Positions 54,611 to 63,905 of a DNA stretch of 64,000 bases are shown here, piece by piece. Every line of letters begins with the position of its first letter. The stretch's first letter is position 1. Below the pieces are notes generated by a model that saw only the letters and a list, made by a program, of their open reading frames with translations, made no database searches and was not told the origin of the DNA. The translations under genes were made by a program, and so were the position numbers. Origin of the DNA: Sorangium aterium (lineage in GTDB: Bacteria > Myxococcota_A > Polyangia > Polyangiales > Polyangiaceae). The DNA lies in NCBI RefSeq assembly GCF_028368935.1, contig NZ_JAQNDK010000001.1, positions 2,480,001 to 2,544,000 of the forward strand. The letters run 5' to 3'.

Positions 54611-54636
54611 GGCGGGCCCGCTTCAGCGAGCCCGCC
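54611..54636. terminator. Bidirectional hairpin between fibro-slime and M28 genes
   Basis: GGCGGGC pairs with GCCCGCC, with an inner CGC-TTCA-GCG, between the two convergent stops at 54541 and 54641. Confidence 0.6.
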
Positions 54637-54640
54637 GGTG

Positions 54641-56932
54641 CTAAGGCCGGAACGACCCGCTGACGAACGTCGAATCGGCGAGGCGGTACGGCACGCCCAT
54701 GAGCTCGCTGGGCCTCTGCCCGCGAACGAGCTCGCCCGGGAGCTCGTAGGTCTGGTCCATCAGCCGGATCTCGATCGGCCCGGAGTCCTCGACCTCCAGC
54801 GACCACTCGATACCTCCCGACGGCAAACCCATGTAGGTGAACCCCCAGCGGACATCCGGCTTCGCGTCGGCCCCGCGCACCGGCTCCTCCACGCCCTGCC
54901 CGTCCACCTCGGCGCGGATCACCCGGTTCGGGGACGCCACCTCGGCGAACAGCCAGGGGGCTCCCCGGGATGAGGCGACGCGGAGCCGGAGCGCCCGCAC
55001 GCCGTCGCGCCGCACATCACCGAGCACCGTGAGCGACGGCGCCGGGAGGGCGAGGGCCGGCGCCTCGGCCTGGCGCGTCACGCGCACGAACGGCACCGCG
55101 AACGAGGGCGCCTGCCCGCGATCGTCCGGGAAGTACGCGGCGGTCCACGGGTCGAGGTCGCGGTCGGCCGAGAGCCAGTGGGCCTTCCCGGCGGCGGCGT
55201 CGACCGCGTAGGCGAGGCTCGCCGGCCGGGGCCGCGCCTCGGTGAAGCCCGTGGTGGCGCAGGCGACGAGGAGCGCCGCGAGGCCCGGGAGGGCGAACGC
55301 GAGCGAGAGCCGCGTCGAGCGGCCGCCGCCGAGCAGCTCGGCGTGCGGCAGGAAGAGCCCGAAGACGAGCGCGACGGCGAGGGCCGGGACCGCCGCCTTC
55401 GGCAGGCCCAGCGCGACGAAGAACAGGTACGGGCCGGGCACGGCGAGCGCGACCGCCGGCACCGCGGCCGCGACGAGGATCGCGGCGTCCGCGAGCGTGG
55501 GCGGGGCGTCGCCGCGCCGGATCGTCACCGCCGCGAGCCCGAGCAGGGCGAACGCGAGCGGCCAGGCGAAGTAGAAGCTCGCGCCCGGCATGAAGAGGCT
55601 CGCCGCGGCGAGGAGCAACAGCCACAGGAGCAGCGCGCCGAGGGCGAGCTCACAGGCGCCGAGGCGCCGCCGGAAGAACCGGTAGCCCGCCGCGCAGGCC
55701 GCGAGCGCGGCGAGCGCGAGCGCGAGCCGGTACGCGGGCGCGTTGTACGGCTCGAACGGCATCACCCGGAGGGCCGGGTGCGCGCTGCGGAGGATCCACG
55801 CGAGCCCGCCCACGGCCGCGGCGACGCCGAGGAGCAGCGCCAGGAAGGCGAGCAGCCCCGCGGCGATCCGGCCCGGCGAAGCGGCCCGCCGCCGCGCCGC
55901 GTGGAGCACCACGCCCGCGAACAGGCAGGTGACCAGCGCGGCGATCGGGAGCGTCCAGCCGATCGGGTGCGAGACGAGGTGGGCGCCCCACGTGTTGAAG
56001 TACACAGCATCCCCGCGCCCGGGATCCCGCAGGTCGAGCGCGCCGAAGCGCCGCGCGAGCGAGAGCGCGTAGTCGCCGGCGTGCTGCACGCTCCGGAGGT
56101 CGAGGTTGCCCACGGTGTCGGACGGGGCGTGGTAGTGCGCGGCGGCGTCGCTGAAGGCGAAGTTCAGCCCGGGGATCCCGGCCCGCTTGAAGACGCTGAG
56201 ATCGGTGCTGTGGCCCATGCGCCGCGCGACCTCGGGGAAGAGCGACGACGCCACCGGGTAGGCCGCGGCGCTGGCGAGCTCGCGGACGGGGAAGGCGTCG
56301 CCGGGCCCGGTGTCGAACATCGCGACCACGCCGCCGGCCCCGCGGGCGTCGAAGTTGAGCGCGATCCCCACCTCGCCGCGCAGCGGGTGCTCGTCCATGA
56401 ACGCCTTGCCGCCGAGGACGCCTCCCTCCTCCGCGTCGGTGAACAGGAGCAGCACGTCGTTGCGCAGCGGGGGGACGCTCTTCAGGGCGCGCAGCGCCTC
56501 CAGGAGCGCCGCCACCCCGCTGCCGTCGTCGGCGGCGCCCGGGCTGCCGGGCACCGAGTCGTAGTGCGCGACGAGCGCGACCGCCCGGGTGCTGTCCGCG
56601 CCCGGCAGCCGCGCCACGATGTTCTCGACGTGCGCCGCGTCGTACGGCAGGCCCCACTGCCGGCTGAGGACCGAGGCGCGCTGGACCTGGGGCTGCACGC
56701 CGAGCTTCGAGAGCTCCCCGAGCAAGTAGTCGCGCGCCCGCCGGTGGCCCGCCGAGCCGGTGGGGCGCGGCTCGGCGGCGATCTGCGCGAGGTGCGCCCT
56801 GGCCCGCTCGGCCGAGAACACCTCGGGCGGCGCGCTCGCCGGGACGACGTCGGGGGGGCTCAGCTGTGCGATGCGGAGCGCGACCAGGGCGACCAGCGCG
56901 AGGGCCGCGGCGAGGCGAGGAGACCACGCCAT
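54641..56932 (-). CDS. M28-family metallopeptidase with multi-pass membrane region
   Basis: A 763-residue protein. It has an N-terminal membrane segment, then an M28 zinc-aminopeptidase domain (VALVAHYDSVPGSPGAADDG with His-Asp ligands, LFTDAEEGGVLGG with Glu-Glu, and FSDAAAHYHAPSDTV with the last His). About eight membrane helices follow (residues 320-560), then a soluble C-terminal beta region. This matches the architecture of ER-type endoplasmic/vacuolar M28 peptidases. The peptidase domain should face the periplasm. A large unknown membrane protein lies just upstream, 15 bp away, so the two are probably cotranscribed. Confidence 0.85.
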   Translation of the reverse strand: MAWSPRLAAALALVALVALRIAQLSPPDVVPASAPPEVFSAERARAHLAQIAAEPRPTGSAGHRRARDYLLGELSKLGVQPQVQRASVLSRQWGLPYDAAHVENIVARLPGADSTRAVALVAHYDSVPGSPGAADDGSGVAALLEALRALKSVPPLRNDVLLLFTDAEEGGVLGGKAFMDEHPLRGEVGIALNFDARGAGGVVAMFDTGPGDAFPVRELASAAAYPVASSLFPEVARRMGHSTDLSVFKRAGIPGLNFAFSDAAAHYHAPSDTVGNLDLRSVQHAGDYALSLARRFGALDLRDPGRGDAVYFNTWGAHLVSHPIGWTLPIAALVTCLFAGVVLHAARRRAASPGRIAAGLLAFLALLLGVAAAVGGLAWILRSAHPALRVMPFEPYNAPAYRLALALAALAACAAGYRFFRRRLGACELALGALLLWLLLLAAASLFMPGASFYFAWPLAFALLGLAAVTIRRGDAPPTLADAAILVAAAVPAVALAVPGPYLFFVALGLPKAAVPALAVALVFGLFLPHAELLGGGRSTRLSLAFALPGLAALLVACATTGFTEARPRPASLAYAVDAAAGKAHWLSADRDLDPWTAAYFPDDRGQAPSFAVPFVRVTRQAEAPALALPAPSLTVLGDVRRDGVRALRLRVASSRGAPWLFAEVASPNRVIRAEVDGQGVEEPVRGADAKPDVRWGFTYMGLPSGGIEWSLEVEDSGPIEIRLMDQTYELPGELVRGQRPSELMGVPYRLADSTFVSGSFRP

Positions 56933-56947
56933 GGCGATCGGTCGACC

Positions 56948-59209
56948 TCAGCGCACCGGCGCCGGGGGCTCTCCCTGGGCGAGGTCGTCCTCGGGCCTGC
57001 GCGCGAGGCGCGCGGCCGCGCGCCGGTAGAGCGCCATGAGCGGCGCGCGGTGCGCGGCGAGGAGCACCGTCACCCCGGCCAGCCACAGGAGCACGAGCGG
57101 CACGAGCGCCGACGAGGTCGTGTAGACGAGCACGGGGCGGAAGGCGCGCTCGCGCGTGACGAGCTCACGGCGCGCTTGAACGGACCGCTCGTAGTCCGGG
57201 AGCGACAGCGCGACCGGCGTCACCCCCTCCAGCACCGCGCCGCCAGGGGCGAGCGCGCCTCCGCCCTTGACCAGATCGTCGTCCTTCGCCCTGCGCATGG
57301 CGGCGGGCGCCGGCGCCGCCGACTCGCTGTACGCGGAGTTCCAGCGCTCCGCCCTGTAGCTCCTCGCCGAGACGGCGAAGAGCCCGACCAGGAGCGCCAG
57401 ACCGCCCATGCCCAGCAGCACCACCATCGCGGCGGCGCGGCCACGGCCTCCGAGGAGCCGCCCCGCGAGCCACGCCGCCATGGCCGTCGCGATGCCGACC
57501 ACGAGCGCCACGAACGTGGCGGGCGCCAGGAACCACAGGCCCGCCATGAGCAGCCCGCCCAGCGCGCGCAGCGCGCGAACGCGCCCGCGGCTCGTCGCCC
57601 CGCCGGGGCGCACGGCGATCCACGCGGCCACGAAGCCGATCGCCACCGCGAAGGCGTCGCCCGCGTCCGCGAACCACACGGGGCGGTCGCCGCCGAGCAG
57701 CGCGAGCGGCACCACGCGATCGGGCAGCCCGACCGTCAGCGCCACCTCGCTCGCGGTGAGCGGGTAGCTCGGCATCGGCAGCTCCAGGGTCCCTCCGAGC
57801 GCGTGCACCGCCGCCTGCGCCAGCGACTGCACCTGGATCGTGTGGCTCCCCGTCTGCAGCGGCACGAGGACCTCCTCCGCGGCCTTGCCCTGGTGCATGA
57901 TCCGCTGGGCCTTCCCGTCGGTGGCGAGGTAGATCGGCCGCCCGCCCGGCGCGTAGGTCAGGTAATCGATGCCGTTGTTCTCGTAGGTGAGCGCGTCGTC
58001 GGCCACGAGGTCTCCGCGCTCGGTCAGGACCAGGGTGCGGCGGTGGTCGCGCACCACCGCGGCGAGGACCTCGACGCCCGAGAGCGGCTCGACCGCGACC
58101 TCGACGCGCTGCCCTCGCTGCACGAGCAGGAGCCGCGACGTCGCCTGGGTCCGCGGGATCGGCGACTCGGCGGCGTCGACCTGGCGCGCGTCGCCCTTCA
58201 CGGTGAGGCGGTGCTCCGCGTCGGACTCGAACAGCCACCACTCGTAGGCGGAGCGCGGATCGGGCGAGAAGGCGCCGACCGTCGGGAGCGTGCCCGAGAT
58301 CTTCATCTCCGCGGCGCGGCCCGAGGTGGGCAGCACGAGCTCCCCGCCCTCGACCCGGAAGCCGCTCGCGCCCACGACGTCGAGCACCTTCTCCCCGAAC
58401 GCGAGCGGAAGGCGCACGACGCCCAGGTCGCTGCCCGACCGCATGACGAGCCGGTACTCGAAGCCGATCTCCCGACCGACCCGCACCGCGCGCGACAGCT
58501 GAAAGACCGTGGGGCCCGCGCTCTGCGACCCCGCGCCCCCGTCGGGCGTGAAGTGGAGCGTCGCCCCGCGGAGCCCCGAGAGCTGCGCGCCCTCGGCGAC
58601 GGACCCGCCGGTGATGTCGGCCTCGAACGTGTTGAGCGGACCGGCGACCAGGAGCGTGAGGTCGCCCTCGAGCCACAGGGTGCCCCGGAGCACGAAGCGG
58701 CGCGCGGCCGTCCAGAGGTAGTAGTGGTCGTCCTCGAAGCTGATCGGCGCGGCCTCGCGGCGCGACGCGGGGCGTCCATCGTCGAGCGTGGCCTCGATGC
58801 GGAGGTGCGCCGGCGGCCCGAAGAGCGGCACGGCCACGGGGCGGTCCGTGAGCACCCCGCCCGAGAGCTCGAACTGGAGCGGCCCCTCGCCCACCGCGCC
58901 GGTGATGCGCAGCCGATCGAGCGCGTAACATCGCTCCTCGCATCCCCCCGAGCCGTCGCGCTGATCGACCCAGCGAGAGAGCATCTCCAGCTGTCCAGCC
59001 CACGAATCGGGCGGAGGCCCGTGCGCCTGCGCCTGCGCCGCGGCGCCCTTCGCCGCGGGCGCTGATGGCGCCGCGCCCGCGGCAGGCGCCGCCGTCGGCG
59101 CGTCAGGCGCCTGCCCCATCGAGAGCGACGGAACGGCGAGCAGCGACAGCACCACGAGAAGCCACAACAGCATGGGTGGCGTGGCCTTGTTCCAGCGCGC
59201 GAGCGACAT
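56948..59209 (-). CDS. Large membrane protein of unknown function
   Basis: A 753-residue protein. An N-terminal signal (LLWLLVVLSLLAVPSLSM) is followed by an Ala/Pro-rich spacer and a long periplasmic beta-rich region (VALAQ-type strands, NTFEADITGGSVAEGAQLSG). Then come about five membrane helices (FVAAWIAV..., LLMAGLWFLAPATFVALVVG, AAAMVVLLGMGGLALLVGLF) and a final hydrophobic hairpin. I do not recognise the family. It is cotranscribed with the M28 peptidase gene and may be its partner or substrate-presenting protein. Confidence 0.7.
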   Translation of the reverse strand: MSLARWNKATPPMLLWLLVVLSLLAVPSLSMGQAPDAPTAAPAAGAAPSAPAAKGAAAQAQAHGPPPDSWAGQLEMLSRWVDQRDGSGGCEERCYALDRLRITGAVGEGPLQFELSGGVLTDRPVAVPLFGPPAHLRIEATLDDGRPASRREAAPISFEDDHYYLWTAARRFVLRGTLWLEGDLTLLVAGPLNTFEADITGGSVAEGAQLSGLRGATLHFTPDGGAGSQSAGPTVFQLSRAVRVGREIGFEYRLVMRSGSDLGVVRLPLAFGEKVLDVVGASGFRVEGGELVLPTSGRAAEMKISGTLPTVGAFSPDPRSAYEWWLFESDAEHRLTVKGDARQVDAAESPIPRTQATSRLLLVQRGQRVEVAVEPLSGVEVLAAVVRDHRRTLVLTERGDLVADDALTYENNGIDYLTYAPGGRPIYLATDGKAQRIMHQGKAAEEVLVPLQTGSHTIQVQSLAQAAVHALGGTLELPMPSYPLTASEVALTVGLPDRVVPLALLGGDRPVWFADAGDAFAVAIGFVAAWIAVRPGGATSRGRVRALRALGGLLMAGLWFLAPATFVALVVGIATAMAAWLAGRLLGGRGRAAAMVVLLGMGGLALLVGLFAVSARSYRAERWNSAYSESAAPAPAAMRRAKDDDLVKGGGALAPGGAVLEGVTPVALSLPDYERSVQARRELVTRERAFRPVLVYTTSSALVPLVLLWLAGVTVLLAAHRAPLMALYRRAAARLARRPEDDLAQGEPPAPVR

Positions 59210-59556
59210 AGGGTGACTCCCTTCCTAGACCTGCCGAGCGAACGCGATGGCCGCCGCAGCGTCCTCATCAAACAACCTAGGGAAAAACGACGGCAACAAA
59301 ATCGACATGAGGCCTTGACAGTTAACGCGTCGCGTCGCAGTGTCGTGGCGTCGCGATTGTGCCTCCGACAAAGCCACAAGGTGGCTCTGTTCGCGGGCAC
59401 GGCCGTGCGGCGGGGCTCCCCTCGCTCCAGTGCACATCGCGTCTTGCGAGCCCGCGAGAGCGGGCGACGCGCGGGGCACGGGGGTCAACGCTTGATTCAT
59501 CATTTCTGTGCGCCCGCGGTCGTCGCGGGGGGACATACCGAAGTGGGAGGCAGACC
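59210..59556. other. Intergenic stretch, no supported gene
   Basis: This 347-bp divergent gap has a TTGACA hexamer at 59315-59320 (plus) but no good -10 at the right distance. No gene or repeat is supported. Confidence 0.4.
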
Positions 59557-59841
59557 ATGAGTGAGACCCAGAGCATCACGGAGCCGAAGGCCGAGAACAG
59601 CGTGAACGGGAGCGCCGGGCACGCGCAGGCGTTGGACGCCAGCGCCGGGGCGCCGGCGGTCAAGCCGCCGTTCGTCGAGACGCTGCGCGAGCTGGGCACC
59701 TCCTGGGCAGGGGTGGCCATCGGTTACGGGCGGATCGCGCTCGAGGGCGCCGCGCGCGCCCTCGAGCGGTCGGCGGGGAAGCTCGGCGAGCTTCAAGAGA
59801 AGCTCAAGAAGGGCGAAGTGGCCGCGGAAGGCGCCCGCTGA
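59557..59841 (+). CDS. Small hypothetical protein with C-terminal amphipathic helices
   Basis: A 94-residue cytoplasmic protein starting at ATG 59557, preceded by GGGAGG. The N-terminal half is low-complexity (Ser/Glu/Ala/Asn). The C-terminal half (IGYGRIALEGAARALERSAG, KLGELQEKLKKGEVAAEG) is a single long helix with coiled-coil character. No family recognised. It stands alone between divergent and convergent neighbours. Confidence 0.6.
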   Translation: MSETQSITEPKAENSVNGSAGHAQALDASAGAPAVKPPFVETLRELGTSWAGVAIGYGRIALEGAARALERSAGKLGELQEKLKKGEVAAEGAR

Positions 59842-59875
59842 GCCTCCCCTCCAGCGCGCTGCCGAGGAGCGTCCA

Positions 59876-60967
59876 TCACGGCGCTTCTGGCGGCGCGGGG
59901 ACCGGCGCGCCGGCGATGCCGACGGCAACAGCATAGATCGAGCCGGCTGCGCCTCCGACGTAAAGGGTCCTCGCATCGAACCCCGGGCCCGCTCCGAACT
60001 GCGCATTGGCCACCCCGGTCGGGAAGCGCGCCAGGAGCTCGGCCTCCCCCAGGGCGGCGCCGCCCGCGTCGAGCCTCACCCGATAGAGCGTCCGGTTCTC
60101 GGTATCGACCGTGTAGAGGTGACCACACGTATCGAGAACGAGCCCGTCGAGCACGGACGAGGCGACCGTCGCCACGAGCGACGGAGGTTCGCCAGGGTTG
60201 TTCAGGTCGATCCTGCGGATCTCGCCGGCAGAGGAGTTGGTGTAGAAAACCGCCCGTCGCGCCGGGTCGAAGGCGATTCCGTTCGGCTCGCTCACCTCGG
60301 GGGCGCCGCTCGCGATCTCGTCGATCGTGGCATCGGGGTTGAGGCGGATCACCCGATCGCCCGCGAGGTCGGTCGCCCAGACGTTGCCCTGCGCGTCCGG
60401 AGCGAGGCCGTTCGGGTCCGTGAGGCCTGTCACGTAGTCGTCGACCCTTCCGGTCGCCGAGATCTGGACGACGGCGCCCCGGGCCGGCAGCGCCGCCACG
60501 AGGGTCCCGTCGGGCCGGTATCGGAGCCCGGGCACGGGGCCCTGGGGGCCCGGCAGTGACGCGAAGTTCGAGGTCCTGCCCGTGGCGTCGAAGCGAACGA
60601 GGTTCGACCCCTGCTTGGCGACGAGGTAGCCCCGGCCGTCGAACGCGAAGTCCTCGCTGCCGCTGAACACGGCCGTGACCAGCGCCGGCTCGAAGGGGCC
60701 GGGCGCGAGCGCCGCGCACTCGCCGCTCGGCCCCGCGCCCGCGCCCGCGCCGACCGCCGCCCCGCCGCCTTCGCCGGCGCCCACCGCCGCGCCGCCGCCC
60801 TCCCCGGTGCTCGTGGCCGCGCCGCCGCCTTCGCCGCCGCCTGCGCTCGCGCCCGACGTCGCGCTCGCCCCGTTGCTCGACGCAGCGCCGACGTGGCCGC
60901 CGCTGCACGCCGACGGCGCCCCGGACAGGAGCAGCGCCCAGCCGAGCAGCCGGTACCCTCGCTTCAT
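59876..60967 (-). CDS. SMP-30/NHL-type beta-propeller lipoprotein
   Basis: A 363-residue surface lipoprotein. The signal ends in SACSGG (lipobox). A linker of EGGGAAVGAG repeats follows. The rest is a six-bladed propeller of the SMP-30/gluconolactonase/LRE type: FAFDGRGYLVAKQGSNLVRF, GLTDPNGLAPDAQGNVWATD, EPNGIAFDPARRAVFYTNSS, LDGLVLDTCGHLYTVDTENR. Metal ligands of lactonases (Glu, Asn, Asp) are only partly traceable, so enzymatic function is not claimed. It may bind a sugar or ligand. Confidence 0.8.
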   Translation of the reverse strand: MKRGYRLLGWALLLSGAPSACSGGHVGAASSNGASATSGASAGGGEGGGAATSTGEGGGAAVGAGEGGGAAVGAGAGAGPSGECAALAPGPFEPALVTAVFSGSEDFAFDGRGYLVAKQGSNLVRFDATGRTSNFASLPGPQGPVPGLRYRPDGTLVAALPARGAVVQISATGRVDDYVTGLTDPNGLAPDAQGNVWATDLAGDRVIRLNPDATIDEIASGAPEVSEPNGIAFDPARRAVFYTNSSAGEIRRIDLNNPGEPPSLVATVASSVLDGLVLDTCGHLYTVDTENRTLYRVRLDAGGAALGEAELLARFPTGVANAQFGAGPGFDARTLYVGGAAGSIYAVAVGIAGAPVPAPPEAP

Positions 60968-61105
60968 CTACCTCGCCTCCTCGCTGCGCACACTACACGC
61001 CGCCCCCCGCATTGCCTACGGTCGACGGCGCGCGCGCAAGGCGCGAAGGCGGCCGGCGCGACGCGCCGTCGGAGCGGGGCGGGGTGGTCCGCGAGCGCAG
61101 CGCGC

Positions 61106-62290
61106 CTAGCGCCGCGAGACGATGACGACGCCGGCGCCGACGATGGCCGCGGCGGCCCAGGTCGTCGCGGAGGCCCGCTCGCCGCCGAGCAGGACGCCGA
61201 GCGCGATGGCGACGATCGGGTTCACGTACGCGTAGCTCGTCGCGATCGCCGGGCGCGTGCTCCGGAGCAGGTACGTGTACGCGCTGAGGGCCACGATCGA
61301 TCCGAACACCGCCAGATAGGCGAGCGCGAGGAGCGACCGCGACGAGGGCGCCGCCGCGAGGTGCTCACCCGAGAGCGCGCTCACCCCGAGCATCACCGCG
61401 CCGCCCGCGAGCATCTCCGCCGCGACAGCCATCGGCCCTTCCGGGAGCGGCAGCGAGCGGCTGTACAGCGAGCCGAGCGCCCACGACACGGGGGCCAGCA
61501 AGATGAGCAGGGCCCCGGCGTGCGCCGCGCGCAGATCGCCGCCGAGGTGGAGCAGCGCCGCGCCCGCGAACCCGACGAGGAGCCCGATCCACTCGCGCCG
61601 GGAGACCTCCGGGGCGCCGGCGGCCGCGCCGCCGGCGGCGCCCCGGCCTCGCGCGGTGGCGAAGAGCGCCAGCCAGAGCGGCATCGTGGACACCACGACC
61701 GCGGCGACGCCCGAGCTCACCCACTGCTGCGAGACGACGACGAGCCCGTTGCCGAAGACGAGCAGCAGCACCCCGACCCGCGCCGCCGCGCCCCACTGCC
61801 GCAGCGTCGGGCGAGGGGCGCCGCGCAGCCGGAGCACGCCGTACAGCAGCGCGCCCGCCGTCATGAAGCGCGTCCCGGCCAGCAAGAACGGCGGCAGCGT
61901 CTCGAGCGCGACCGAGACCGCCAGGTACGTCGAGCCCCAGATCACGTACAGCGCGAGGAGCGAGAGCAGCACCAGCCAGCTCCCCCGCGCCCTCGCCAGC
62001 GCCGCGCGCGCCGTCTTCGCTGCTTCGCCCCTCGCCACCGCGATCTGCGCCGGCTCGAGCGCCTCCACCACGAGGAGCCCGCGCCCCTCGCCTCCATAGC
62101 TGGCGCCGGCCTCCAGCACCACGTCCTCCGGCTCCCCCTCGCGGGTGATCCAGACCGCGCCGGCTGTACAGCTCAGGCGCAGCGGGCCGCCCCGCAGGCG
62201 GTGCGTCCACAGGCCCCCCTTCCCCAGATCGATCCGCGACGCCTCCAGGAGGCGCGATGGCGGCTCCGAAACAAGTGAGGTCAATTTCAT
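61106..62290 (-). CDS. DUF2917-EamA fusion: drug/metabolite exporter
   Basis: A 394-residue inner-membrane protein. Residues about 1-85 match DUF2917 by pattern (LRLSCTAGAVWITREGEPED, EAGASYGGEGRGLLVVEALE), a small cupin-like domain normally found alone. Residues about 100-394 are an EamA/RhaT-type ten-helix transporter with two repeats (LYVIWGSTYLAVSVALETLP, and the second repeat ending in SYAYVNPIVAIALGVLLGG). The start is ATG 62290. It is divergent from a MocR-type regulator with shared operator sites in between, so export is probably controlled by a PLP-linked or amino-compound signal. The fusion is unusual. Confidence 0.85.
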   Translation of the reverse strand: MKLTSLVSEPPSRLLEASRIDLGKGGLWTHRLRGGPLRLSCTAGAVWITREGEPEDVVLEAGASYGGEGRGLLVVEALEPAQIAVARGEAAKTARAALARARGSWLVLLSLLALYVIWGSTYLAVSVALETLPPFLLAGTRFMTAGALLYGVLRLRGAPRPTLRQWGAAARVGVLLLVFGNGLVVVSQQWVSSGVAAVVVSTMPLWLALFATARGRGAAGGAAAGAPEVSRREWIGLLVGFAGAALLHLGGDLRAAHAGALLILLAPVSWALGSLYSRSLPLPEGPMAVAAEMLAGGAVMLGVSALSGEHLAAAPSSRSLLALAYLAVFGSIVALSAYTYLLRSTRPAIATSYAYVNPIVAIALGVLLGGERASATTWAAAAIVGAGVVIVSRR

Positions 62291-62318
62291 GGCCTGAAGG
62301 GTGGGGTCAAGCGAGCGA

Positions 62319-62409
62319 CCGGTACAGAGGCAGTCGGTCGGTAATTGAGGCCGGTACAGTTTTCGGAACAGGCGACTGTGCTGGTCCTCACGCCTGGCAG
62401 CTGTACCGG
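62319..62409. promoter_or_regulatory. MocR operator candidates in the exporter/regulator gap
   Basis: CCGGTACAG occurs at 62319-62327 and 62351-62359, and its inverse CTGTACCGG at 62401-62409, with a half-site CTGTAC near 62429. The 32-bp spacing of the first two is three helical turns. The set lies in the 154-bp gap between the divergent exporter and mocR-type genes, as expected for MocR binding. Confidence 0.6.
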
Positions 62410-62444
62410 TACCGCAGCGCCCGCCCGGCTGTACACTTCGTCTT

Positions 62445-63905
62445 GTGCAGGTGCAGGCGCCCATCGAAGCGGAAGCGGATGACGAGGCCCACCTCTACGA
62501 CCGCGTGGCCGCGCACATCGCGGATCTGATCGCGCGCGGCACGCTGCGGCCGGGCGACCGGATCCCGTCGGTGCGGCGGCTCAGCCGGCAGCAGGGGGTC
62601 AGCGTCGCGACGGTGCTGCAGGCGTACATGCAGCTCGAGAACCGCGGGCTCATCGAGGCGCGCCCGCAGTCGGGGCACTACGTCCGCGCCCGCCGGGGCA
62701 CGGCGCTGCCCGAGCCCCGGGCCGCGCGCGCCTGCACGACCGCCACGCGGGTCAGCGTGAAGAGCCTCGTCTCCAAGGTCTACCGGGCGTGTCGGGACCC
62801 GCACATCGTCCCGTTCGGCGCGGCGTGCCCGAGCCCGGAGCTCCTGCCGACCGACAAGCTGAACCGGATCCTCAGCGCGATCGCGCGGAGCGCGGGCGGC
62901 GCCGGCGTCTCGTACGATCCGCCGCCCGGCTTGCCGGCGCTGCGGCGGCAGATCGCCCGGCGCTCGGTCGAGTGGGGCGTCGTGCTCTCCCCCGACGACA
63001 TCGTGACGACGGTCGGCGCCATGGAGGCGCTCCACCTCTGCCTGCGCGCGGTCGCCCGCCGGGGCGACACGGTCGCGCTGGAGTCGCCGGCGTACTACGG
63101 GCTCCTCCAGCTCATCGAGAGCCTCGGCATCAAGGCGCTCGAGGTCCCCTCGCACCCCCGCACCGGCATGGACCTCGACGTCCTCGAGGAGATGCTGGCC
63201 CGCCACCGCATCAAGGCGTGCCTCGCGATCCCGAACTTCAACAACCCCCTCGGCAGCGCCATGCCCGACGAGGCGAAGGAGCGCCTCGTCGCGATGCTCG
63301 CGCGCCGCGAGGTGCCGCTCATCGAGGACGACATCTACGGCGACCTGCACTTCGGCGACGTCCGCCCCCGCCCCGCCAAGGCGTTCGACAAGAAGGGGCT
63401 CGTGATGCTCTGCTCGTCGTTCACGAAGACGGTGGCGCCGGGCTACCGGGTCGGCTGGACGGCGCCCGGCCGCTTCCTCGACGAGGTCGAGCAGCTCAAG
63501 TTCGCGCAGAGCGTGGCGACCGCGACGCTGCCGCAGATGGCCATCGCCGAGTTCCTCGAGATCGGCGGGTACGATCACCACCTGCGGACGCTCCGGCGCC
63601 GCCTGGCCGCCCAGGTCGCGCGCATGAGCGAGGCGATCGCCGAGCACTTCCCGCCCGGCACCCGCATCTCGCGCCCCGCCGGCGGCTTCGTGCTCTGGGT
63701 CGAGCTGCCCCCCGGCACGAGCGCGCTCGACGTGAACGAGCGCGCGCTCGAGCACGGCATCAGCGTCGCGCCGGGGCCGATCTTCTCGGCCAAGCACCGT
63801 TTCTCGAACTACATCCGGGTGAACTGCGGCTATCCGTTCACGGAGCTCAGCGAGCACGCGGTCCGGACGCTCGGACGGATCTGCGCCGAGGCCGCCGAGG
63901 GATGA
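62445..63905 (+). CDS. MocR/GntR-family PLP-dependent transcriptional regulator
   Basis: A 486-residue regulator. Residues about 15-85 form a GntR winged helix (GTLRPGDRIPSVRRLSRQQG, ATVLQAYMQLENRGLIEARP). The rest is a class I aminotransferase-like domain with the PLP-binding lysine at Lys328 in CSSFTKTVAPGYRVGW, plus GAMEALHLCLRAV and FNNPLG. Members sense amino compounds or PLP and regulate divergent transporters or enzymes. The start is GTG 62445. It should control the adjacent DUF2917-EamA exporter through the CCGGTACAG sites. Confidence 0.92.
   Translation: MQVQAPIEAEADDEAHLYDRVAAHIADLIARGTLRPGDRIPSVRRLSRQQGVSVATVLQAYMQLENRGLIEARPQSGHYVRARRGTALPEPRAARACTTATRVSVKSLVSKVYRACRDPHIVPFGAACPSPELLPTDKLNRILSAIARSAGGAGVSYDPPPGLPALRRQIARRSVEWGVVLSPDDIVTTVGAMEALHLCLRAVARRGDTVALESPAYYGLLQLIESLGIKALEVPSHPRTGMDLDVLEEMLARHRIKACLAIPNFNNPLGSAMPDEAKERLVAMLARREVPLIEDDIYGDLHFGDVRPRPAKAFDKKGLVMLCSSFTKTVAPGYRVGWTAPGRFLDEVEQLKFAQSVATATLPQMAIAEFLEIGGYDHHLRTLRRRLAAQVARMSEAIAEHFPPGTRISRPAGGFVLWVELPPGTSALDVNERALEHGISVAPGPIFSAKHRFSNYIRVNCGYPFTELSEHAVRTLGRICAEAAEG

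Noticed and set aside
54641-59209. Long plus-strand ORF over the M28 and membrane-protein genes
   Set aside because: It is the GC-skewed shadow of the two minus-strand genes, with Arg/Ala/Glu-only composition.
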